Shown in pieces: positions 7,099 through 13,174 of a stretch of 13,522 bases of DNA (position 1 is its first letter; each line of letters opens with the position of its first letter). The stretch spans positions 1 to 13,522 of the forward strand of contig DATCIJ010000172.1 of the NCBI GenBank assembly GCA_036507855.1. Direction: 5' to 3'. This stretch comes from JABWBJ01 sp036507855. GTDB taxonomy: Bacteria; Gemmatimonadota; Gemmatimonadetes; Gemmatimonadales; Gemmatimonadaceae. The translations under genes and the position numbers were made by a program. The notes below the pieces were generated by a model, which worked only from the letters and a program-made list of their open reading frames with translations, had not been told where the DNA came from and did not search any database.

Positions 7099-8112
7099 TC
7101 AACTGAAGGCAAAGCCGGGGCTGCGGATTCCTTTCCGCAGCCCCGCGATGCGTTCCAGCACATCGCCGGGCATGAGCAGGCTGTCAGCGATCTCTGCGAT
7201 CTGTTCAGCCTCTCGCCAAGCGCGCTCGAGAGCGGCCAATTCGCCCTTGAGCGCGCGCCGTTCGCCTTCTTCCTGAAGCGACATCTCCAGCGCGAGTCGC
7301 CTCTCCACGGGTAATTGCGTGAAGAATCCGCTCGCGCGATTCGCGGATTCCAGCGCGTCATTGATGTAGTACTCGGCGCTACCCGCTGTGTCGATCATCT
7401 CGATGGCACCGTTGACCTGGCCATGGCCGCCACCGAAGGGAGTCAGGGCAGGAATCACGTGAGCGATCACCCGGCGTACATCGGGTCCGCGCAGCAGCTC
7501 GACGCCTTGCGAGTGATGAAAGGCCAGTCCGTAGTTCCGTGGTCCGCCGTCGGAGAATATCCGCATCGCCTCGGCGTGGTCCTGCGTCAGGAAGCACAGG
7601 CGATCCCCGAGACGAATTGTTGTAGCCGGGCGGCGCTTGTGTCCCTCATCACCGACCCAGAGGCCGGCAGCGTACGCCATGATAAACGCGAGTCCACCGA
7701 AGCCGGCGGCGGCAACGCCCGCCGTCAGTCCCAGCGCACCGGTCACGATTGACCCGGCTGCAAGACCAGTCTTGACACGGCGTCGCGAGAATCGCCGTCC
7801 GTAACGCCACGCGGCGAACTCGGGCCAGAGTGGCTTTCCGATGCGGATCAGCGTGAAGCCGCTTCGCAGTTCGACCAGTCCGATGTTCGCCGTGGATACG
7901 CGGATGCGCGTCCGCCTGAACTGCCGCTCGCACTCCTCGATTGCCTCCCAGCGTTGCTCCAAAGGAGACAGGTTCCACCGCGCGCAGTGTCTGCAGACGA
8001 CCCACAACCGTCCCTTCTTGCTGTCGAACGCCAACCGGCGGCCGATTTCGAAATTCGGCAACATCTCATTCCGGCCGAGATTGCCGTGGCAGTAGAGGCA
8101 GGCTGAATACAT
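7099..8112 (-). CDS. Uncharacterised zinc-ribbon and membrane-segment protein
   Basis: A 337-residue protein whose function I do not recognise. The N-terminus carries two CxxC pairs, C5-x-x-C8 and C40-x-x-C43, separated by about 30 residues, as in a zinc ribbon. A charged region follows (RWEAIEECERQFRRTRIRV). Residues about 114-154 are glycine/alanine-rich and hydrophobic, enough for two closely spaced membrane helices, preceded by RRFSRRRVK, which fits the positive-inside rule. The soluble C-terminal half includes LGDRLCFLTQDHAEAMRIF and a likely coiled coil at about 272-312 rich in Glu, Arg and Ala. GGGAG lies about eight bases upstream of the ATG at 8112. There is no signal peptide, so the zinc-ribbon end is probably cytoplasmic. 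The last codons contain a strong inverted repeat. The gene downstream is convergent and the one upstream has the same orientation after a 96-base gap. Confidence 0.8.
   Translation of the reverse strand: MYSACLYCHGNLGRNEMLPNFEIGRRLAFDSKKGRLWVVCRHCARWNLSPLEQRWEAIEECERQFRRTRIRVSTANIGLVELRSGFTLIRIGKPLWPEFAAWRYGRRFSRRRVKTGLAAGSIVTGALGLTAGVAAAGFGGLAFIMAYAAGLWVGDEGHKRRPATTIRLGDRLCFLTQDHAEAMRIFSDGGPRNYGLAFHHSQGVELLRGPDVRRVIAHVIPALTPFGGGHGQVNGAIEMIDTAGSAEYYINDALESANRASGFFTQLPVERRLALEMSLQEEGERRALKGELAALERAWREAEQIAEIADSLLMPGDVLERIAGLRKGIRSPGFAFS
7116..7145 (-). terminator. 12-bp stem hairpin inside the 3' end of the zinc-ribbon gene
   Basis: Bases 7116-7127 pair perfectly with 7134-7145 around a six-base loop (7128-7133). 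The hairpin lies 15 bases inside the stop codon of the minus-strand gene and 33 bases beyond the stop of the convergent plus-strand gene. No good T-tract follows in either direction (GGCTTTGCCTT on the minus strand). It may help end both transcripts or stabilise an mRNA 3' end. The stem is clear; the role is inferred. Confidence 0.5.
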
Positions 8113-8208
8113 CAGATCATCTCCCGGGGCATCGAACGTCCGTATCTGGAGTCAATGGCCAGTGAACCAACCGCGCAGGGCGACTCAGCGCACGGCAACC
8201 GGCTGCTT

Positions 8209-9189
8209 TCAGTTCAGTACTTTGGTGAGCCAGTGTACCACGTTGAGGCAGAACCGGACATTATCGGGTGCCTCGGGGACATTCATTCCCGTCCGAATCC
8301 GGCGCGGCCCTCCAACCTGGGCAGTGCACGTCGTGGCCTCGCCCAGCACTACCGCCCGTCCGGAGCCAAATTCGATCGCCCCAGCTTGGAGCCATCCACC
8401 GATTGGGAACCAAGCCGCGTCAGCACGGTCGATGCCGGCTACTGCTCGAGGACCAAAGATCAGGAGCGGCGCGACGCGAGTGCTGGCGTAGAAGGCGTGG
8501 CCAGTAAAAGTGGTCACCCAGCGAACGCCTTCGCGGTCATTGCGACCCCTGAGAATCGCGTGGGAGCCCAGTGTACCGGGGTTAGTCAGCGCGCCGGCGA
8601 CTGACCGGAATTGGATTAGGCGATCAGTTGCATAACGGCGCCAAGTTGAATCGCTGAGGTTTTGGGTTCCGAAGATGGCGATCACGCCCCCGGAGTCTCC
8701 CGGTGCGGCGAACGCGTCAAGCATCCCGACTCCAAGTACCAGACCGAGAGCTCCCACAGCGCCAGGGAACGGAGTGTGGTCGGCGATCAAGAGCAGTCCG
8801 CCGCCCTCGCCGATCCATGCGATCAGCGTATCGAGCTCGGGTTTCGAGAACGCTGGAGGGTGCGGCAGTGAGCGGTCTCGGACGTTGGCGGGTGCAACCG
8901 CATTCGCGATGGCCACGACGGCGCACGGCTGGAGCGCCGCCCGCGACCACGCGGTCAGGGACTGGACTCGATATCCGTCGTCTCTCAGGAGCGTTGCGAA
9001 GGGCAAGTATGTGCCCGTCGCCGTGTGCATGTTCGCGTGTGCCTCGTCGATGCAAACGACGGGGCCAGTGCCAATCGAGAACGCAGGCTCTGAAATCGCG
9101 AACCGGAAACTGCTGTCCGCCTGCTGGGCGATCGCGCTCCCTGCGATGGCGAGCGACGCGCAGGCGACCGCGAGAATGCGAGTAGTCAT
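8209..9189 (-). CDS. Secreted DUF4350/GATase1-like protein
   Basis: Predicted exported protein of 326 residues. Residues 1-21 are a signal peptide (MTTRILAVACASLAIAGSAI, cleavage near AIAQQ). The rest resembles the Rossmann-like class I glutamine-amidotransferase fold seen in DUF4350 proteins: VVCIDEAHANMH at about 44-55, a short strand/helix around YLPFATLLRDDGYRV, a turn GGGLLLIADHTPFPGAV at 129-145 where amidotransferases have their nucleophile elbow, then GSGRAVVLGEATTCTAQ (275-291) and a closing NVRFCLNVVHWL helix. The elbow has D137-H138 and no cysteine, so amidotransferase activity is unlikely; a carbohydrate- or ligand-binding role is a guess. The ATG is well supported by GGAGG at 9195-9199, five bases upstream. 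It is divergent from the second serine hydrolase, and the shared 125-base region should hold both promoters. Confidence 0.8.
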   Translation of the reverse strand: MTTRILAVACASLAIAGSAIAQQADSSFRFAISEPAFSIGTGPVVCIDEAHANMHTATGTYLPFATLLRDDGYRVQSLTAWSRAALQPCAVVAIANAVAPANVRDRSLPHPPAFSKPELDTLIAWIGEGGGLLLIADHTPFPGAVGALGLVLGVGMLDAFAAPGDSGGVIAIFGTQNLSDSTWRRYATDRLIQFRSVAGALTNPGTLGSHAILRGRNDREGVRWVTTFTGHAFYASTRVAPLLIFGPRAVAGIDRADAAWFPIGGWLQAGAIEFGSGRAVVLGEATTCTAQVGGPRRIRTGMNVPEAPDNVRFCLNVVHWLTKVLN

Positions 9190-9314
9190 GCTTCCCTCCG
9201 GCCTTCGGAACTTGCGACTTTCGGTGTGCTACGCCAGCCCCCGCCTTGCGGCCATGGTGAGTGCGCAAGCAGTCTACCTTGCCAGATCGGACGTTTCATC
9301 ACGGGGGGCGCACA

Positions 9315-10610
9315 ATGACGGCATCATCCACCGGGTCACGGCGCGTGGCCGCGTTTCTCCTCCTCTCGGCGCTGGCCGCGTCGCCATTGGCAGCCCAGGC
9401 AGCGTACTTCCCTCCGTCGGGCTCCTGGGAGAGGCGCACGCCCGCTCAGGTGGGACTCCTCCAGGCGTCCGTCGACTCCGCGGTGAAGCTGGCGATCGCC
9501 GCCGAGTCGACCACACCACGCGACCTCCTCCAGAACCATCTCTCGTCGTTCGGCCAGGAGCCGCACGGTGAGGCAGTTGGACCATTCCGGCGGCGCGCGG
9601 GAGCGACGGGCCTGATCATCCGGCGTGGTTACATCGTGGCCGAATGGGGTAATCCGGACCGAGTCGAGAACACGTTCAGCGCGACGAAGAGCTTCGTCTC
9701 GACCACCGTGGGCCTGGCGTACGACCGGAAGATGATACGCGACCTGAAAGAACCCGTGCGCAACTACGTCCCGCCGGTCGTGGCGCTCAAGGGAACGCCT
9801 GGCAGTATGGCGCCGCTGGCGATGGTTCCGCCTGACGTGATGGGAACAACTCCCCCGGCGGCGCTTCCAAAGTCCGGCGTCGCGTTTGACGCGTTCGAGA
9901 TGCTCGAGCCGTTCGAGTCCGACCATAACCGGAAGATCACGTGGGACCACATGCTCCGTCAGACGAGCGACTGGCAAGGCACGTTGTGGGGGAAGCCCGA
10001 CTGGGCCGACCGGCCGCAGGGCGATCTCGAACAATGGAAGGTCCGCCGCCGCAACGAGCCGGGCACGGTCTACACGTACAACGACGTCAGGGTGAACGCG
10101 CTCGCGCTGGCGTCGCTCATGGTATGGCGGCGCCCACTCCCGCAGGTGCTTCGCGAACTGGTGATGGACCCGATCGGCGCCTCGAACACGTGGCGCTGGT
10201 ACGGCTACGACAACTCGTGGATCGTCCTCGACGGACAGCTCGTCCAGTCGATGTCCGGCGGAGCGCACTGGGGCGGAGGCATGATCATCAGCGCGCGCGA
10301 CATGGCGCGGTTCGGCTACCTCACGCTGCGGAAGGGAAAGTGGGGCGACAAGCAGATCCTTTCCGAGGAATGGATTCGGATGGCGACGACCCCCGGGGTG
10401 AACGACGGCTACGGGTTCATGAACTACTTCCTGAACACAGGACGCCGGGCGATGCCCAGCGCTCCCGAGCAGTCATTCCAGCACCGCGGCGCCGGGAACA
10501 ACATCATCTACGTGGATCCGGTGAACGATCTCGTGGTTGTGGCGCGTTGGATTAACAGCGTCCGGTCGATGGATGGTGTGATCCGGCAACTGCTTACGGG
10601 CAGCAGGTAG
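9315..10610 (+). CDS. Secreted serine hydrolase, beta-lactamase fold
   Basis: Predicted exported hydrolase of PF00144, 431 residues from the ATG at 9315. The frame is open from 9261, but 9315 is chosen because it gives a direct signal peptide (basic SRR, then VAAFLLLSALAASPLAAQA, cleavage near residue 28) and follows a GGGGGG run at 9303-9308. The motifs are S122-A-T-K125 (SxxK), Y255-N-D257 in the YxN position (Asp replacing Asn, as in members where this residue varies) and H390-R-G392 (HxG). The stretch from S122 to Y255 is 133 residues, about 36 longer than in the hydrolase at 1242, with a proline- and methionine-rich insertion at about 150-205. It lacks the C-terminal membrane helices of that paralogue. 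GGMIISARDMARFGYL and KQILSEEWI are typical of the 6-aminohexanoate-hydrolase/esterase-like branch. The substrate is unknown. Confidence 0.9.
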   Translation: MTASSTGSRRVAAFLLLSALAASPLAAQAAYFPPSGSWERRTPAQVGLLQASVDSAVKLAIAAESTTPRDLLQNHLSSFGQEPHGEAVGPFRRRAGATGLIIRRGYIVAEWGNPDRVENTFSATKSFVSTTVGLAYDRKMIRDLKEPVRNYVPPVVALKGTPGSMAPLAMVPPDVMGTTPPAALPKSGVAFDAFEMLEPFESDHNRKITWDHMLRQTSDWQGTLWGKPDWADRPQGDLEQWKVRRRNEPGTVYTYNDVRVNALALASLMVWRRPLPQVLRELVMDPIGASNTWRWYGYDNSWIVLDGQLVQSMSGGAHWGGGMIISARDMARFGYLTLRKGKWGDKQILSEEWIRMATTPGVNDGYGFMNYFLNTGRRAMPSAPEQSFQHRGAGNNIIYVDPVNDLVVVARWINSVRSMDGVIRQLLTGSR

Positions 10611-10618
10611 CGGATCGC

Positions 10619-10642
10619 GGGTCGCGGGCAGCGGGTAGCGGG
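10619..10642 (+). repeat. G3N4 heptamer repeat, quadruplex motif downstream of serine hydrolase
   Basis: Four GGG runs (10619-10621, 10626-10628, 10633-10635, 10640-10642) are separated by four-base loops TCGC, CAGC and TAGC, a strict 7-base period. The repeat starts eight bases after the TAG stop at 10608-10610 and is on the sense strand of that gene. It meets the standard three-tetrad quadruplex pattern. A degenerate pyrimidine-rich stretch (CATCTCCTATCTCCCACC) follows at about 10655-10672. Confidence 0.8.
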
Positions 10643-10678
10643 TCATCCCAGACGCATCTCCTATCTCCCACCTGACAT

Positions 10679-10703
10679 CTCAATTCTCTCGTGTCGAATT
10701 GAG
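10679..10703. repeat. 8-bp inverted repeat overlapping the ECF promoter
   Basis: CTCAATTC (10679-10686) and GAATTGAG (10696-10703) are perfect inverted copies around a nine-base loop. The right arm overlaps the -35 hexamer. A second perfect repeat, TCGAAT (10694-10699) with ATTCGA (10712-10717), spans the promoter spacer and reaches the -10. A regulator-binding role is possible but unproven. Confidence 0.55.
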
Positions 10704-10718
10704 CCCTGGCCATTCGAC
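10692..10718 (+). promoter_or_regulatory. Predicted ECF42-type promoter of the DGPF-sigma operon
   Basis: TGTCGA at 10692-10697, a 17-base spacer, and CGAC at 10715-10718 lie 43 bases before the ATG of the DGPF gene. ECF42 sigma factors are reported to recognise TGTCGA at -35 and a CGAC/CGTC-like -10, so the site fits autoregulation by the sigma factor encoded in this operon. Transcription would start near 10725, leaving a leader of about 36 bases. Confidence 0.75.
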
Positions 10719-10760
10719 TAATGGGTCATCAGGCTCAACCCAACACCCCGGAGAACAACC

Positions 10761-11117
10761 ATGCGCTACCTCTGCCTCATCTACGACAACGAGAAGGCCT
10801 GGGAGAAAATGCCCAAGGAAGAAGCAGACGCCGTTTTCGGCGAATACTTCACCTTCACCGAAGGCATCAAGGCGAGCGGCCAGCACCTCGGCGGAGAGGC
10901 GCTGCAGCCGACACAGGCGGCGACCACCGTGCGCGTGCGCAACGGAAAGGTTGCGACCACCGACGGCCCGTTCGCCGAGACCAAGGAGCAACTCGGCGGC
11001 TACTACCTCATCGACGCTCGCGACCTGAACGACGCGATCCAGGTTGCCGCGAAGATTCCATCGGCGCGTTATGGCTCCGTTGAGGTGCGGCCGATCATGG
11101 AATTCACCTCGATGTGA
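10761..11117 (+). CDS. DGPF/YCII-domain protein
   Basis: A 118-residue cytoplasmic protein of the YCII-related family (PF03795), with a dimeric alpha/beta ferredoxin-like fold. The N-terminus MRYLCLIYDNEKAWEKMP is the usual first strand. VATTDGPFAETKEQLGGYY carries the family signature D68-G-P-F71, after which these proteins are called DGPF proteins. It ends with SVEVRPIMEF. The biochemical role is unknown; the conserved Asp/His-type pocket in relatives suggests an enzyme, but no reaction is established. GGAG at 10750-10753 lies seven bases before the ATG. The stop overlaps the start of the sigma-factor gene (GTGA, 11114-11117), so the two should be translated in coupled fashion. DGPF proteins are the standard genomic partners and likely targets of ECF42 sigma factors. 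Confidence 0.93.
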   Translation: MRYLCLIYDNEKAWEKMPKEEADAVFGEYFTFTEGIKASGQHLGGEALQPTQAATTVRVRNGKVATTDGPFAETKEQLGGYYLIDARDLNDAIQVAAKIPSARYGSVEVRPIMEFTSM

Positions 11118-12370
11118 CTGGTCCGGAAGGGTCGGATACGGCGCGCGAGCGGATCGAACAGGTCTACCGGTCCGACTCGCGCCGCGTCCTGGCCACGCTG
11201 ATCCGCCTGCTTGGCGATTTCGATCTCGCCGAGGAAGCCATGCAGGACTCGTTTGTGGCCGCGATCGATCGTTGGCCAGTGGATGGTGTGCCGGCCAATC
11301 CGCGGACCTGGCTGGTATCCACTGGGCGATTCAAGGCGATCGACCGCCTGCGGCGACGGGCGACGTTCGACGCCACGTTGGCGCCGGTGCTGCGCCGCGT
11401 CGACCGGTCCATTGAACAACCCGAGTTCGACGACGACAAGCTCGAGGACGATCGGCTCCGGCTCATTTTCACCTGCTGCCACCCGGCGTTAGGGCGTGAT
11501 GCGCAGATCGCGCTGACGTTGCGCGAAGTGTGCGGCCTGACGACCGAGGAAATCGCGCATGCGTTCCTGACGCCGGCACCGACGCTGGCCCAGCGCATCG
11601 TCCGCGCCAAGGCGAAGATTCGCGACGCGAACATTCCCTATCAGGTGCCGACGCTCGCGGATCTCCCGGAACGACTCGACAGCGTGCTGCACGTCATCTA
11701 CCTCGTCTTCAATGAAGGCTACTCGGCATCGTCGGGCAGCACAGTCGTCAGGCACGATCTCTCGACGGAAGCCATCACGCTCGGGCGCCTGCTGGTCGAC
11801 CTGCTTCCCGAGCCCGAGGCCGAGGGATTGCTGGCGCTGATGCTGCTGCACGACGCGCGGCGCGCGGCACGTATGCCGGCCGATGGTGAGCTGGTGCTGT
11901 TAGACGACCAGGACCGGACGCTCTGGAACCGGCCGCAGATCGACGAGGGACGCGAGCTCGTCGAGGACTCTCTCCGGTCTCGCCGCGTCGGGCCCTATGC
12001 CTTGCAGGCGGCAATAGCGGCTGTGCACGCGAATGCGCTCACCGCCAGCGAGACGGACTGGCCACAAATTGCCGGACTGTACGACGTGCTGATGCGCGTG
12101 GAGGCGACGCCGGTGGTCGAGTTGAATCGCGCGGTGGCCATTGCCATGCGTGATGGTCCGGCCGCGGGTCTCGCGCAGATAGACGCCATTCTCGCCCGCG
12201 GCGAACTGCACGAGTACCACCTCGCGCATTCGGCACGCGCCGATCTGCTTCGCCGGCTTGGAAGGACACACGAGGCGGTCGTGGCGTACGAGCGGGCGAT
12301 CGCGCTGAACACCCAGGAGCCCGAACGTCGATTCCTTGCCCGGCGTCTCTCCGAACTGCGAACGGCGTGA
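11114..12370 (+). CDS. ECF sigma factor, ECF42 type with C-terminal TPR-like extension
   Basis: RNA polymerase sigma factor of the extracytoplasmic-function class, 418 residues, far longer than the usual 180-200. Region sigma2 spans about 12-80 (LIRLLGDFDLAEEAMQDSF, then NPRTWLVSTGRFKAIDRLRR). Region sigma4 spans about 115-172 (LIFTCCHPAL, LREVCGLTTEEIAHAFL as the helix-turn-helix entry, and QRIVRAKAKIR). The extension begins with ERLDSVLHVIYLVFNEGYSASSG, the hallmark of DUF6596, followed by TPR-like helices (about 320-412, including AHSARADLLRRLGRTHEAVVAYERAIAL). This layout plus a DGPF neighbour defines the ECF42 group, which has no dedicated anti-sigma factor; the C-terminal part is thought to control activity. 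The start is GTG at 11114, overlapping the previous stop by four bases, with no clear Shine-Dalgarno, which fits translational coupling. No anti-sigma gene is nearby. Confidence 0.95.
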   Translation: MTGPEGSDTARERIEQVYRSDSRRVLATLIRLLGDFDLAEEAMQDSFVAAIDRWPVDGVPANPRTWLVSTGRFKAIDRLRRRATFDATLAPVLRRVDRSIEQPEFDDDKLEDDRLRLIFTCCHPALGRDAQIALTLREVCGLTTEEIAHAFLTPAPTLAQRIVRAKAKIRDANIPYQVPTLADLPERLDSVLHVIYLVFNEGYSASSGSTVVRHDLSTEAITLGRLLVDLLPEPEAEGLLALMLLHDARRAARMPADGELVLLDDQDRTLWNRPQIDEGRELVEDSLRSRRVGPYALQAAIAAVHANALTASETDWPQIAGLYDVLMRVEATPVVELNRAVAIAMRDGPAAGLAQIDAILARGELHEYHLAHSARADLLRRLGRTHEAVVAYERAIALNTQEPERRFLARRLSELRTA

Positions 12371-12445
12371 TCGACGCGCAAACCGAATGCAGCGATCGCG
12401 CGGCGGGCTCGAGGATCTGAGATGGTTCTGAGTCGCCCCGCGCCG

Positions 12446-13093
12446 TCAGAACTCGCGACGCACTGACTGAGCGGTGCTATCGGAAACCAGCAGCCAACCG
12501 AAAGCATCGCCCTGACCGCGGACGCGAATCCACCAGCGAGTGACGGGCTCTCGCTCAACGGCGACGCTCTCTTTGCCGAAGCCGGGGCACGGCTGCGCGT
12601 CGATCACAAGTCGATCGATGCGAATGAAGCAGGTGCCTTCGGCCCGATATTGCAGGAAATCGATCGTCGATTGCAAGGCAACTGGAATCGCCACCTCTGG
12701 CTGGCTGAGGACGTAGTACTGCTCGCGGGATATGTGGGCGACGTCGCCCATTGCGCGACCATTGACCAGCAGCGAATCAATCGCTCGCATCCTTCCCGAT
12801 TCGATCGTCTGGAAGCGCGTCGAATCAAACGCCACTCGCTGACCGATCTTCGCGCGAAGCGTATCCACGGCCGGTGAGCTCGGATCCGGCGACTCATGCA
12901 GTGGCAGCCGCTCGCGCCGGGCCTCGATCACGGGGATGCCTTCACCGGGCCACAGGTCCACGGTGAAGACCGCCGCAGGAGTGGTGGAGTCCGCCTGCTT
13001 CCCCGGCGCATTGTTGTCGCTCCCTCCTGCGCAGGCGGCGATGAGGGCCAGTAACGTCGCGAGCCATCCGGATCTGCGACAGGCTTTGGTCAT
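12446..13093 (-). CDS. Putative lipoprotein with bacterial SH3-like segment
   Basis: A 215-residue predicted lipoprotein of unknown function. The start at 13093 is chosen because MTKACRRSGWLATLLALIAAC is a good lipoprotein signal with lipobox I18-A-A-C21; the frame is open further upstream to 13162, which would bury the signal. Ala after the cysteine favours outer-membrane sorting in Gram-negative bacteria. After a low-complexity Ser/Thr/Pro/Asp linker, residues about 57-90 (ERLPLHESPDPSSPAVDTL, then GQRVAFD) resemble the first half of an SH3b domain. Residues 186-206 (RWWIRVRGQGDAFGWLLV) look like another SH3-type strand pair ending in the typical GWL. C155 and C169 could form a disulphide. 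It lies 81 bases downstream of the serpin gene on the same strand and may be co-transcribed. It is convergent with the sigma-factor gene across a 75-base gap holding only a weak 6-bp stem. Confidence 0.7.
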   Translation of the reverse strand: MTKACRRSGWLATLLALIAACAGGSDNNAPGKQADSTTPAAVFTVDLWPGEGIPVIEARRERLPLHESPDPSSPAVDTLRAKIGQRVAFDSTRFQTIESGRMRAIDSLLVNGRAMGDVAHISREQYYVLSQPEVAIPVALQSTIDFLQYRAEGTCFIRIDRLVIDAQPCPGFGKESVAVEREPVTRWWIRVRGQGDAFGWLLVSDSTAQSVRREF

Positions 13094-13174
13094 CTGGCGG
13101 TCGATGAGGGCATGGCCCTCACTACCCCAGTGCATTCGATTCGCTCGCCGTCGACGCTCCACCCGTGCCCAGCG

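Noticed and set aside
8675..9571. 298-residue plus-strand frame spanning the DUF4350 gene and the divergent promoter
   Set aside because: Overlaps two supported genes and their intergenic region, with no ribosome site or domain.
9336..10268. 310-residue minus-strand frame opposite the second serine hydrolase
   Set aside because: Shadow of a gene with intact SxxK and HxG motifs; very high Arg/His content.
12398..12443. GCGCGG/CCGCGC stem between the convergent sigma-factor and lipoprotein genes
   Set aside because: Six base pairs around a loop of more than 30 bases in GC-rich DNA, with no T-tract; not distinguishable from chance.
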